Of a stretch of 64,000 nucleotides of DNA, positions 33,975 through 42,328 are shown piece after piece. The stretch's first letter is position 1, and every line of letters starts with the position of its first letter. The notes below the pieces were generated by a model. The model worked only from the letters and a program-made list of their open reading frames with translations, was not told the origin of the DNA and ran no database searches. A program made the position numbers and the translations under genes. The stretch is taken from contig NZ_CP097263.1 in NCBI RefSeq assembly GCF_028622115.1, positions 930,001-994,000 on the forward strand, given 5' to 3'. The DNA comes from Kutzneria chonburiensis (GTDB taxonomy: Bacteria > Actinomycetota > Actinomycetes > Mycobacteriales > Pseudonocardiaceae).

Positions 33975-35906
33975 ATGGGGAACGTGCTGGACTTCGTCCT
34001 GTTGGCCGGGTTCACGGTAGTGACCGGGCTGCTGTTCGCGGGCCTGATGTCGCGGCTGATGGGGATGAACTTCGGCCTGGTCCGCCGGCTGCTGGCCGGG
34101 CTGGTCGCGATCGCGCTGTTCGAGCCGGTGCTCAACGGGATGCGGAGCACGATCCTCGGCGCCGGTGGCGTTTCCCAGCTGTACCTGACCCTGCTCGGCC
34201 TCGCCGCCGCGGTGTTGGGCGCGATGATCTGCCTGGTGCTGGCCGAGGTGCTGGTGCCGACCGGGTCGCTGCCGCGGCCGACGGACCTGGTCCGTGGCCT
34301 GCGCGGCCGGCTGGCCCGGGCCCGTCGCTACTCCCGGATTCTGCGCATCGCCGTCCGGCACGGCCTCGGCCCGTACCTGTCGGGCCGTCGCCGGGCCGAC
34401 TTCGAGCAGGCCGGCGGCCGGTCCCGGATGGCCGACTCGCTGGCCACCGCGCTGGACGAGGCCGGCGTGACGTTCGTGAAGCTGGGGCAGATCCTGTCCA
34501 CCCGCCGCGACCTGCTGCCGCCCGAGTTCGTGGACTCGTTGAGCCGGCTGCGTGATCAGGTGTCGCCGGCGCCGTGGGAACAGGTCGCGGCCGTGCTGGC
34601 GGCCGACCTGGGCCCGGTCGACGAGGTGTTCAGCGCTATCGACCGCGAGCCGCTGGCCGCCGCGTCGATCGCCCAGGTGTACGCCGCGACGCTGCGGTCG
34701 GGGGAACGGGTGGTGGTGAAGGTGCAGCGGCCGGGCATCGGCCCGGTGGTGCAACGAGACCTGGACATAGTGGCGCGTCTGGCCACGACCTTGCACTCTC
34801 GTACCCGGTGGGGCCGGACGATCGGCGTGCGCGAGCTGGCCGCCGGGTTCGCCGACGCCATGCGGGAAGAGCTGGATTTTCGGGTCGAGACGGCGAACAT
34901 GGTCGCCGTGGCGGCCGGGAGCCGTACCGGGGTTCGGTATCCGCGCCCGTACGAGGCGTTGAGCGGCAAGCGGGTGCTCGTGATGGAGCGGCTGGACGGC
35001 GTCGCGCTGAGCGCGGCCGGGCCGGACACCCCGGATCGCGAGGCCCTGGCCCGCACGCTGCTGGACACCATGCTGCGCCAGGTGATGACGGACGGCGTCT
35101 TCCACGCCGATCCCCATCCCGGCAACGTGCTGCTGCTCAGCGGCGGTGGACTCGGCATGATCGACTTCGGCTCGGTCGGCCGGCTGGACAACGCGCTGCG
35201 GGAGGCGTTGCAGCGGCTGCTGCTGGCCATGGACAGGGCCGACGTGCTCGGCGTGGCCGACGCGCTGCTCGAAGTGGTGCGCCGGCCCGACGAGATCGAC
35301 CAGGTGCGGCTGGAGCGGGCGATCGGCCAGTTCCTGGCCCGGCACATGGCCCCCGGCGCGTCGGCCGGCGTGCGCATGTTCGCCGACCTGTTCCGTATCG
35401 TCGCCGACTTCGGGCTGTCCGTGCCGCCCGAGGTGGCGGCGGTGTTCCGGGCGCTGGCCACGCTGGAGGGCGGCCTCACCCAGCTCTCGCCCGGCTTCGA
35501 CATGGTCGCCGAGGCCCGCGCCGTCGCCGCCGGCTACGTGCACCACCAGGACCCGGACACCTTGCGCCGCACCGCGATGGACGAGCTCATGACACTCGTG
35601 CCGATGCTGCGGCGGCTGCCGCGACGGGTCGACCGGATCGCCGGCGCGCTGGAGAACGGGCGGCTCTCGGTGAACATCCGGCTGCTGGCCGACCAGCGCG
35701 ACCGCCAGTACGTCATGGCGCTGCTGCACCAGGTGCTGCTGACCGTGCTCGGTGCGACGGCCGGCGTGATGGCCGTCATCCTGCTCGTCGGCGACAGCAG
35801 CCAGCCGCAGGTCACGCTGTTGCAGACGGTCGGCTACAGCCTGCTGATCATCAGCGCCGTGCTCGTGCTCCGCGTGCTGGCGCTGATCTTCCGGCGCGAC
35901 CGGTAA
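33975..35906 (+). CDS. ABC1/AarF/UbiB-type atypical kinase, membrane-anchored
   Basis: 643 aa from ATG 33975 (possibly leaderless: TAGCCT eight bases upstream, no ribosome binding site); the frame also opens at 33894. Three N-terminal and two C-terminal hydrophobic helices flank the kinase-like core: KLGQILSTRRDLLP (KxGQ motif), VVVKVQRPG, HADPHPGNVLLL and MIDFGSVG. UbiB-type proteins support isoprenoid-quinone or lipid metabolism; here the quinone would be menaquinone, so the precise role is open. Confidence 0.8.
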   Translation: MGNVLDFVLLAGFTVVTGLLFAGLMSRLMGMNFGLVRRLLAGLVAIALFEPVLNGMRSTILGAGGVSQLYLTLLGLAAAVLGAMICLVLAEVLVPTGSLPRPTDLVRGLRGRLARARRYSRILRIAVRHGLGPYLSGRRRADFEQAGGRSRMADSLATALDEAGVTFVKLGQILSTRRDLLPPEFVDSLSRLRDQVSPAPWEQVAAVLAADLGPVDEVFSAIDREPLAAASIAQVYAATLRSGERVVVKVQRPGIGPVVQRDLDIVARLATTLHSRTRWGRTIGVRELAAGFADAMREELDFRVETANMVAVAAGSRTGVRYPRPYEALSGKRVLVMERLDGVALSAAGPDTPDREALARTLLDTMLRQVMTDGVFHADPHPGNVLLLSGGGLGMIDFGSVGRLDNALREALQRLLLAMDRADVLGVADALLEVVRRPDEIDQVRLERAIGQFLARHMAPGASAGVRMFADLFRIVADFGLSVPPEVAAVFRALATLEGGLTQLSPGFDMVAEARAVAAGYVHHQDPDTLRRTAMDELMTLVPMLRRLPRRVDRIAGALENGRLSVNIRLLADQRDRQYVMALLHQVLLTVLGATAGVMAVILLVGDSSQPQVTLLQTVGYSLLIISAVLVLRVLALIFRRDR

Positions 35907-35916
35907 CGTCGCCACC

Positions 35917-36564
35917 GTGATCGAGGACCTGCTGCCCGCCGAGGTCGTGTCGGCCGACGTGCTCGGCGACGACCCGGACGCCCGGCTGCTGCCCGAGGAG
36001 GAGCCCGAGGTGGCCAAGGCCGTCGAGAAGCGGGTGCGGGAGTTCACCATCGCCCGCGCCTGCGCGCGGCGGGCGCTGGGCAAGCTCGGCCTGCCCGAGA
36101 CGCCGATCCTGCGCGGCGCCAAGCGGCAACCGCTGTGGCCGGCCGGGATCGTCGGCAGCATCACGCACACTCGTGGGTACTACGCGGCAGCGGTGGCGCG
36201 GGCCGAAGAGGTGCTGACCGTCGGCATCGACGCCGAGACCCATGCCGAGCTGCCGGACGGCGTGCTGGGCGTCGTGACGTTGCCCGAGGAGCGGGAGATG
36301 CTGTCCCGGCTGCCTTCCGGGACGTTCTGGGGACGAATCCTGTTCAGTGCCAAGGAGAGCGTGTACAAGTCGTGGTTCCCGCTGACCGAGAAGTGGCTCG
36401 GCTTCAACGACGCCCGGGTGACCATCGATCCTTTTGAGAACACGTTCTCGGTCTCGCTGCTGGTCGAGCCGCCGCTGGTGCGCGGGGAGGCGCTGACCGG
36501 ATTCGAGGGGCGCTATCTGGTGCGGGACGGGTTCGTGGTGACGGCCATCGCCGTCAGCATTTGA
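35917..36564 (+). CDS. pptT: 4'-phosphopantetheinyl transferase (Sfp/PptT type)
   Basis: 215 aa, GTG start with no ribosome binding site; TAACGT at 35905-35910 could serve a leaderless transcript. Transfers phosphopantetheine from CoA to Ser of carrier proteins. Motifs: GSITHTRGYY, GIDAE (Mg-binding), and FSAKESVYKSW. About 10 kb before an NRPS with at least four carrier domains, which it could activate together with other carrier proteins. Its stop overlaps the convergent DUF4360 gene by 11 bases. Confidence 0.85.
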   Translation: MIEDLLPAEVVSADVLGDDPDARLLPEEEPEVAKAVEKRVREFTIARACARRALGKLGLPETPILRGAKRQPLWPAGIVGSITHTRGYYAAAVARAEEVLTVGIDAETHAELPDGVLGVVTLPEEREMLSRLPSGTFWGRILFSAKESVYKSWFPLTEKWLGFNDARVTIDPFENTFSVSLLVEPPLVRGEALTGFEGRYLVRDGFVVTAIAVSI

Positions 36565-37123
36565 GCCAGGACAGGTGGAAGCGGGAGCTCACCGCGCCGT
36601 CGGTCGAGTCCATCGTCATGAAGCTGTTCGTGGACTGGCCGTCCAGCTTGAGGTCGGCCGTGATCGTCAGCGGCTTGCGGTCGGTGCACGGCCCGTGCAC
36701 GACTTCGTTCGCGTCCGGACGATCGGTGACCTGCCAGTCGTCGTCCTTGGGGCCGGCGAAGGTCTGGGTGCTGTGCCTGGTCGGCAGGCCGGCGAAGCGG
36801 TAGGTCGCCGTCTCCACGCCGCGGGCCTTGTCGTCCAGGTGGGCGAAGCCGCGGTAGTCCGTCTCGTCGATGCCGTAGGTGTAGCCCGCCGGCGGGTTCA
36901 CGCGGACCGTCAGCGTGCAGTCCTGGTGTGCCGCCTGGCCGTGCCCCTGCACCGTGAAGGCGCTGTAGGTCACCGTGAACGCCTGGTTGTCCGGGGAGAT
37001 CGCGACAGCCGTCGTCGATGGCTGGCAGCCCGTGCCGCTCGCCGTGAGCAGGTCGATCGTCGCCGGCTGGGTCGGTGGCGTGACGGTGGCCAGCAGGAGG
37101 GCCGCCGCGATGGCTGCGTGCAT
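36554..37123 (-). CDS. secreted DUF4360 protein (paralogue 3)
   Basis: 189 aa from ATG 37123; a GTG at 37159 is in frame but neither has a good site. Signal peptide MHAAIAAALLLATVTPPTQPA. Core SGTGCQPSTTAVAISPDNQA, FTVTYSAF, CTLTVRVNPPAGYTYGI, YRGFAHL, ends FHLSWLKC. More divergent from the other two copies than they are from each other. Exported, unknown function. Confidence 0.77.
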   Translation of the reverse strand: MHAAIAAALLLATVTPPTQPATIDLLTASGTGCQPSTTAVAISPDNQAFTVTYSAFTVQGHGQAAHQDCTLTVRVNPPAGYTYGIDETDYRGFAHLDDKARGVETATYRFAGLPTRHSTQTFAGPKDDDWQVTDRPDANEVVHGPCTDRKPLTITADLKLDGQSTNSFMTMDSTDGAVSSRFHLSWLKC

Positions 37124-37210
37124 GCCGTGGAAGGTAGCGGTGGACCTGGGCGTCGGCACTCCGCCGTCCGGCCGCTGTGGTCAGCGGGCCGGTCGTCGGG
37201 CTATCGTTTC

Positions 37211-37224
37211 TAGAACACGTTCTA
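37211..37224. promoter_or_regulatory. KstR-type operator
   Basis: TAGAACACGTTCTA, within a CTAG...CTAG dyad 37210-37225, matches TnnAACnnGTTnnA completely. It is 15 bases upstream of the F420-type oxidoreductase start, in position for repression. Confidence 0.78.
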
Positions 37225-37239
37225 GTTTGCGAGGTGGGC

Positions 37240-38076
37240 ATGAGGTTCGGAGTCGTGCTGTTCAGCAGCGACCGGGGCATCCGCCCGGCGACGTGCGCCC
37301 GGGCCGCCGAGGACGCCGGCTTCTTCTCGTTCTATGTGCCCGAGCACACCCACATCCCGGTTCGCCGCGACGCCGCCCATCCCCGTACCGGCGGCGCCGA
37401 GCTGCCCGACGACCGCTATCTGCGCACCTTGGATCCGTGGGTGTCGCTCGGCGCTGCCGCCGCCGTGACGTCCCGGATTCGCCTCGCCACCGCCGTCGCC
37501 CTGCCCGTGGAGTCCGATCCGATCACCTTGGCCAAGACCATCGCCACCCTGGACTACCTGTCTGATGGTCGGGTCACCCTCGGGGCCGGTTTCGGTTGGA
37601 ACACCGACGAACTGGCCGATCACGGTGTGCCGGGCAAGTTCCGCTACACGGCGCTGCGGGAGTACATCGAGGCCATGCGCGCCTTGTGGACGTCTGATGT
37701 CGCGTCGTACCAGGGTCGGTTCGTGTCCTTCGGCGACAGCTGGGCGTATCCCAAGCCCGTGCAGTCCCATCTGCCGCTGTTGATCGGTGCCGGCGGCACC
37801 GAGCGCACCTTCGACTGGATCTCCGCCCATGCCGACGGCTGGATCACCACGCCGGGCGAGGGGGATGTCGACGGCAGCGTCCGGTTGTTGCTGGAGCGCT
37901 GGGCCAAGGCCGGCCGTGCCGGCAAGCCGTACATCGTGGCCCTGGATCGCGCCACGCCCGACCGGATTTCGCACCTGGCCGGGCTGGGCGTCGACGAGAT
38001 CGTGATCGGCGTGCCTGACCAGGACGAGGAGACCGCGCTGGCCTTCATCGCCAAGATGGGGACCCGCCTGTTCTGA
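37240..38076 (+). CDS. F420-dependent LLM-class oxidoreductase
   Basis: 278 aa from ATG 37240 with GAGGTG upstream; the earlier ORF start is within the promoter. Luciferase-like TIM barrel: RFGVVLFSSDRG, DPWVSLGAAAAVTSRIRLATAV, VTLGAGFGWN. The TIGR03619-like group uses F420. KstR-type operator upstream and the presence of a similar KstR-regulated gene (Rv3520c) in mycobacteria suggest a role in steroid catabolism; the reaction is unknown. Confidence 0.82.
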   Translation: MRFGVVLFSSDRGIRPATCARAAEDAGFFSFYVPEHTHIPVRRDAAHPRTGGAELPDDRYLRTLDPWVSLGAAAAVTSRIRLATAVALPVESDPITLAKTIATLDYLSDGRVTLGAGFGWNTDELADHGVPGKFRYTALREYIEAMRALWTSDVASYQGRFVSFGDSWAYPKPVQSHLPLLIGAGGTERTFDWISAHADGWITTPGEGDVDGSVRLLLERWAKAGRAGKPYIVALDRATPDRISHLAGLGVDEIVIGVPDQDEETALAFIAKMGTRLF

Positions 38077-38128
38077 ACCGTCGCGCCCGGGCATCTCTCC
38101 CGGTTCGGCCGGGACTAATGTTGGTGCC

Positions 38129-38920
38129 ATGAGCAGCCGAGCCGCCCAGACCATCGCCGCGCTGCGCCGCGGCCACGACGAGTTCGTCGGCCGGTTGGCC
38201 GCGCTGGGGCCGGACGACATCGTGCGCACCTCCGGGGGCGCCCAGGACTGGACCGTCGCGCAGGTCGTCAGCCACCTCGGCAGCGGCGCCGTGATCAGCA
38301 AGGCTTCGCTGGACGCCGCCATCGCCGGCGACGACAACCCGGGCATGGAGTTCAACAAGGAGGTGTGGGCCCGCTGGGACGGCATGACACCGGCCGAGCA
38401 GGTCGCCGCCTTCCCGGCGGTGAACGAGGAACTGGTCGCCGCCTACGAGGCGTTGGACGGCCAGGCCCTCGAGCAGCTGCGGATCGACGTGGGCTTCATG
38501 CCGCAGCCGCTGGACGTCGCCGGGCACGCCGGCATGCGGCTCACCGAGTTCGCCCTGCACGGCTGGGACGTCGCCGTCACCTTCGACCCGACCGCCGCCG
38601 TCCCCCGCGACGCCGCCGTGCTGCTCGTCGACACCATCGGCCCGCTGCTGCGCTTCGCCGGCAAGGCCGACCAGATCGACGGGGCCGTCACCGTGGCCGT
38701 GCGGGCGACCGTGCCGGACCGCGACCTCGGCCTGGTCATCGACGACGTGGTCGAGCTGACCGACGTGCCCCCCGCCGCCGAAGCGAAGATCATCGCACCG
38801 ACCGAGTACCTGGTCCGGCTGTTCTCCGGCCGGCACGGCGCCGAGCACACCCCGGAATCCGTCAAGGTCACCGGCTCGCTCACCCTGGACGACCTGCGCC
38901 GCGTCTTTCCCGGCTACTGA
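38129..38920 (+). CDS. maleylpyruvate-isomerase-like (mycothiol-dependent) protein
   Basis: 263 aa DinB/MDMPI-fold protein. Metal-binding histidines in VVSHLGSG and EFALHGWDVA, plus a C-terminal SCP2-like region (VKVTGSLTLDDLRRVFPGY). Family members are mycothiol-linked isomerases or transferases in actinobacteria. Same direction as the oxidoreductase 52 bases before it, so possibly co-transcribed. Ends just before REP-like copy 2. Confidence 0.78.
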   Translation: MSSRAAQTIAALRRGHDEFVGRLAALGPDDIVRTSGGAQDWTVAQVVSHLGSGAVISKASLDAAIAGDDNPGMEFNKEVWARWDGMTPAEQVAAFPAVNEELVAAYEALDGQALEQLRIDVGFMPQPLDVAGHAGMRLTEFALHGWDVAVTFDPTAAVPRDAAVLLVDTIGPLLRFAGKADQIDGAVTVAVRATVPDRDLGLVIDDVVELTDVPPAAEAKIIAPTEYLVRLFSGRHGAEHTPESVKVTGSLTLDDLRRVFPGY

Positions 38921-38925
38921 GCCGT

Positions 38926-39102
38926 TGGCGCCGCCTTCGGCGTCGCGGCTCGGCCCCGCCACTGCTTCGCACGGTTGCTGGATTTTTCGAGGTCCGCCAC
39001 CTGACGCGCCCCACCGCGCAAAGCGATGCGGGCCTCGAAAAATCCAGCAAGGGCGAGGCAGTGGCTTAGAGGGGCCGAGCTGCGCTGCCGAAGGCAGCGC
39101 CA
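38926..39102. repeat. REP-like inverted repeat, copy 2
   Basis: Long interrupted palindrome: outer GGCGCCGCCTTCGG / CCGAAGGCAGCGCC, middle GGCTCGGCCCC / GGGGCCGAGC, inner 18-bp perfect arms TTGCTGGATTTTTCGAGG (38975-38992) and CCTCGAAAAATCCAGCAA (39033-39050). It separates convergent genes and its right end supplies the last codons of the LysR gene (LNGAAFGSAARPL). Confidence 0.72.
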
Positions 39103-39899
39103 TTAAGCACAGTGTCCAGCACCGCCATCACGGCTGGACGGTTGCGGGATCCGGCCCGGATCACCGCGTCGATGCGGCGGGAGCGGCCGGTGGGCGTGGT
39201 CGGGACGTCGACGTGGCGCAGCGCGAGCTGGGGGAGCACCGCCGCGCCGACGCCGGCCGCGACGAGGCTGGCGATGGTGGACAGGCCCATGAACTCCCAG
39301 CGGGTGTCGGGCCGTACGCCGCGTTCGGCCATGATCGTCTCGACGATGCCGCGTGACGGCTGGTCCGGCGGGGCGACCAGCCAGGTCGGGTGGTCCGCCG
39401 GGCCGGCGATGACCAGCGGGTCGACCATCAACTCGGTGCGGATGAGGTCGGGTTCGGGGTCGACGGGCCGCCACGCGTCGACCACCGCGATGTCGATCTC
39501 GCGGCTGCGCAGGCGGTTCAGCGCCTCGTCGTCGATGTATTGGCGGAGCACGATCTGCGGGCCTTGCAGCGTGACGAGCCGGGGCGCGACGACCACGGCC
39601 ACCGAGGGGATCGTGCTGATCGTGATCCGGCCCGTGGTGTCGGCGGTGGCCAGGTCGGCCTCGGCCGCCTCGACGGCGTCCAGCACGGTGGCGGCGTGCT
39701 TGGCCAGCCGCTGGCCGGCTTCGGTGAGGACGGCGCTGCGGGGCGTGCGCTCCAGCAGCGCAACGCCGGCTTCCTTCTCCAGCACGGCCAGCTGCTGCGA
39801 CACCGCCGACGGGGAGTAGCCCGTGGCCGCGGCGACCGCGGCGATGCTGCCCATGGCCGCGAAGTGGTGCAGGAGGGCCAGCCGGCGCAGTTCGAGCAT
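39066..39899 (-). CDS. LysR-family transcriptional regulator
   Basis: 277 aa, slightly short for the family. HTH at the N-terminus (LALLHHFAAMGSIAAVAAATGYSPSAVSQQLAVLEKEAG) and a periplasmic-binding-like effector domain. Divergent from the aminotransferase, 70 bases between starts, the classic layout for LysR control of the neighbour. Its last ~12 residues are encoded inside the REP-like repeat, so the native end may have been replaced. Confidence 0.82.
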   Translation of the reverse strand: MLELRRLALLHHFAAMGSIAAVAAATGYSPSAVSQQLAVLEKEAGVALLERTPRSAVLTEAGQRLAKHAATVLDAVEAAEADLATADTTGRITISTIPSVAVVVAPRLVTLQGPQIVLRQYIDDEALNRLRSREIDIAVVDAWRPVDPEPDLIRTELMVDPLVIAGPADHPTWLVAPPDQPSRGIVETIMAERGVRPDTRWEFMGLSTIASLVAAGVGAAVLPQLALRHVDVPTTPTGRSRRIDAVIRAGSRNRPAVMAVLDTVLNGAAFGSAARPL

Positions 39900-39969
39900 C
39901 GGATTACCTTACGCTGGCCCCTGGCTTTTCGCGCTTTACCCGATGCTCGGCGTCGGAGAGGGTGGGGTC

Positions 39970-41118
39970 ATGCCCGTCTCCGCCACCCTCGCCGCCAACG
40001 ACACCATCGCCCGCCGCCGCGCCGCCGGCCTGCCCGTGGTGCCGCTCGGTTTCGGCGAGGCCGGCCTTCCCGTGCATCCCCTGCTCGCCGCCGCTTTGGC
40101 TGACGCCGCCGGCCACGGCTCGTACGGTCCCGTCGCCGGTATCCCGGCGCTGTTGGACGCCGCCGCCGGCTACTGGTCACGGCGTGGACTGCCCACGGAG
40201 CCGTCTCAGGTTGTCGCCGGTCCTGGCAGCAAACCGTTGCTGTGGGCCATTCTCGGCACGTGTCGTGGCGGCGTCGTGCTGCCCAAGCCCAGTTGGGTCA
40301 GCTACGCCGCCCAGGCCGCGATGCACGGCCGCGACATCGTGCGGATCCGCAGCATCGGCGGCGTGCCCGATCCGGCCGAGCTCGACGCCGTCGCGTCCGG
40401 GCTCCGTCTCTCCACCGTGATCGTCACCCTGCCCGACAACCCCACCGGGCTCCTGGCCCCGCCCTCGGTGATCCGGGATCTGTGTGCCGTGGCCGAACGG
40501 CACGACCTGCTGATCATCTCCGACGAGATCTACCGTGACCTGACCGTTGGCGATTTCCTCAGCCCCGCAAGCGTTTCCCCCGACCGCGTGGTCGTGACGT
40601 CCGGGCTCAGCAAGTCCCTGGCCCTCGGCGGCTGGCGGCTCGGCATCGCCCGCTTCCCCGACGCCTCCCTTCGCTCCCAGGTCATCGACCTGGCCAGCGA
40701 GGTGTGGTCGGCCCCGGCTCATCCCGTTCAGGTGGCGGCGTCACTGGCCCTGTCCGAGCCGCCGGCCCTGGTCGAACACGTTGCGCGGAGCCGTCTTCTG
40801 CACCATCGCGTCGCCTCCGCCGTCGCCTCGGCGTTCGGCTGCCCGCCGCCGGACGGCGCTTTCTACCTCTACCCGCGGGTCGCCGGCTTTTCCGACGATC
40901 AGGCGGTTGCCGACCATCTCTTGTCCCGCAACGGTGTCGTCGTGCTTCCAGGCTCGTCGTTCGGCGACGACCCCGAGGCCTGCCGCATCCGCGTCGCCAC
41001 CAGTCAGCTCTACGGCAGCACGGACGTGCAGCGCGAGCAGGCCCTCGACAGCGACGATCCCGTTGCCCTGCCGTGGATCGCCGAGCAGCTGGACCTCATC
41101 CGCGAGGCGCTACGGTAG
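39970..41118 (+). CDS. PLP-dependent class I/II aminotransferase
   Basis: 382 aa from ATG 39970 with GGAGAGGGTGGGGTC; an ATG at 39940 is in frame. Fold type I features: YGPVAGIPALLDAAAGYW, NPTG (DNPTGLL), SDEIYRDL and the PLP lysine in SGLSKSLALGGWRLG. Substrate amino acid not evident. Divergent from a LysR regulator. Its 3' end overlaps the S66 pseudogene on the other strand by about 20 bases. Confidence 0.82.
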   Translation: MPVSATLAANDTIARRRAAGLPVVPLGFGEAGLPVHPLLAAALADAAGHGSYGPVAGIPALLDAAAGYWSRRGLPTEPSQVVAGPGSKPLLWAILGTCRGGVVLPKPSWVSYAAQAAMHGRDIVRIRSIGGVPDPAELDAVASGLRLSTVIVTLPDNPTGLLAPPSVIRDLCAVAERHDLLIISDEIYRDLTVGDFLSPASVSPDRVVVTSGLSKSLALGGWRLGIARFPDASLRSQVIDLASEVWSAPAHPVQVAASLALSEPPALVEHVARSRLLHHRVASAVASAFGCPPPDGAFYLYPRVAGFSDDQAVADHLLSRNGVVVLPGSSFGDDPEACRIRVATSQLYGSTDVQREQALDSDDPVALPWIAEQLDLIREALR

Positions 41119-41531
41119 ATTCGAGCAGCTCCAGCCTCCGCTGTTCGGCGTCCAGCGCGACGCGGACACCCACCGGCATCGGCAGATTCGCGCCGGCATG
41201 TCCGAATTCGACGTTGCCCAACACCGGAATGTCCCGGTCGCCCACGACGTCCAGCACGATCTCCGCCAACGGAACGTCGTCGAGCCCGGCGATCTCGTGC
41301 GGGATGCCCATGGTTGATCACCCCGCCGATCAGCCGGCCCTCGGCCCGTCCCGGACGCCAGCATTCCCACGACGGCGTCGACGGCAGCGCGCCGATCGGT
41401 TCTGGATCGGTCAGCAGCCTCGAATACAACTCGGCGAGTTCCGCTTGGCGCGCCGGTGTGCGCGTAGAGCAGCAGATGCAGCAGGGAGATGTCGGTGAGG
41501 CCGAGGATCATGGCCGTCGAGCCGAAGATCG
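41096..41531 (-). pseudogene. S66 LD-carboxypeptidase (MccF/LdcA-like) remnant
   Basis: Pieces of one family S66 peptidase appear in different frames: IFGSTAMILGLTDISLLHLLLYAHTG, then YSRLLTDPEPIGALPSTPSWECWRPGRAEGRLIGGVIN, then GIPHEIAGLDDVPLAEIVLDV...PVLGNVEFGHAGANLPMPVGV, which holds the catalytic-type GHxxxN. The 5' half with the nucleophile Ser is missing and the break coincides with REP-like copy 3. At least two frameshifts separate the pieces. A decayed cell-wall or microcin-resistance type peptidase gene. Confidence 0.72.
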
Positions 41532-41533
41532 CT

Positions 41534-41598
41534 AGGCCCCGCCCCTGCTTCGCACTGGGCGACGCAGGGGGCCGAGCCGCGACGCCGGAGGCGGCGCC
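41534..41598. repeat. REP-like element, copy 3 (partial)
   Basis: On the minus strand it reads GGCGCCGCCTCCGGCGTCGC followed by GGCTCGGCCCC, nearly the same as the left end of copy 2. It is fused to the truncated 5' end of the S66 pseudogene, giving NGAASGVAARPP in frame. Confidence 0.65.
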
Positions 41599-41642
41599 AT
41601 TCAACACAGTCTTCGTGACTCCGGCGATCACACGCTACGGAG

Positions 41643-42137
41643 TTACCATTCCCAGCGGATGCCGTGCACGCCGGGCTGCGCGTCCAAAGTGACCGTGTGC
41701 ACCGATTCCCCGCCGGTCAGCGGCAACGCCGACACGACGGCCCCTCGGTATCCCCAACACCGCGCCGGCACGGCCGCCGGGTGGAAACGCACCTGGAGCA
41801 CCAGATCCCAGGCGGGCGAGACCAGCACCTGTTCCCAGCGGTCGGCCAGGCCCCGGCTGACCTCGTACTCGACGATGCAGGTCTCGCCGTTGGCCAAGGG
41901 ATGGTCCAGCAACAGCACCCCGTCGCCGCCAACGCGGCAGTTGCGGGTGTCGAGAAACCGGGCGCCCGTCTCGACGCCGGGCCAGAACCGGTCCACGTCG
42001 TCCCGGCAGGCGCGGAGCACGGCGCGGGTGCGGGCGGTCTGCCGCGGGGCGTGGACGACGGTGTGCAGCGAAACGATGAAGGTGTCGGTGGTGAGCAGGG
42101 GGTCGCGGGTGGATCTCGGGGCGGGAATCGTCGGCAC
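41643..42137 (-). CDS. protein resembling C-terminal domain of actinomycete XRE regulators
   Basis: 164 aa from GTG 42137, which has GGGAG at good spacing; the frame extends to 42260 but the added residues are low-complexity and would cover the iron-box promoter. Beta-rich sequence with CRDDVDRFWPGVETG, DHPLANGETCIVEYEVSRGL and VRFHPAAVPARCWGYRG. This looks like the effector domain found C-terminal to an XRE helix-turn-helix, but no HTH is present. Function unknown. It is divergent from the siderophore monooxygenase and could share its iron-regulated promoter region. Confidence 0.5.
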   Translation of the reverse strand: MPTIPAPRSTRDPLLTTDTFIVSLHTVVHAPRQTARTRAVLRACRDDVDRFWPGVETGARFLDTRNCRVGGDGVLLLDHPLANGETCIVEYEVSRGLADRWEQVLVSPAWDLVLQVRFHPAAVPARCWGYRGAVVSALPLTGGESVHTVTLDAQPGVHGIRWEW

Positions 42138-42264
42138 GGTACTCCCAAGAGCGGCGGTCGTCCGGTGTCGATTGTCCGCCGTGGCACCGGCCGACGCCGT
42201 CGTTAACTCTTGCGCCGCCGCATTGACTGTTGACGAGGGAGGGACCAACATCACCTCCAACGTA

Positions 42265-42283
42265 CTAGGATAGGCTCGCCTAA
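42265..42283. promoter_or_regulatory. DtxR/IdeR-type iron box
   Basis: CTAGGATAGGCTCGCCTAA agrees with the 19-base consensus TTAGGTTAGGCTAACCTAA at 15 positions. 45 bases before the ornithine monooxygenase start. Confidence 0.75.
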
Positions 42284-42284
42284 G

Positions 42285-42303
42285 TTAGGTTAGGGTTCCC
42301 TGA
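42285..42303. promoter_or_regulatory. second DtxR/IdeR-type iron box
   Basis: TTAGGTTAGGGTTCCCTGA, 15 of 19 consensus positions, one base after the first box. Tandem boxes suggest two repressor dimers. Confidence 0.7.
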
Positions 42304-42328
42304 ACTGAGGGCGGACTGAGGGAGCGAC

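Noticed and set aside
41643-42260. Full 205-codon frame as the protein
   Set aside because: The first ~41 codons cross the presumed iron-regulated promoter and are low-complexity; GTG 42137 has a better ribosome binding site.
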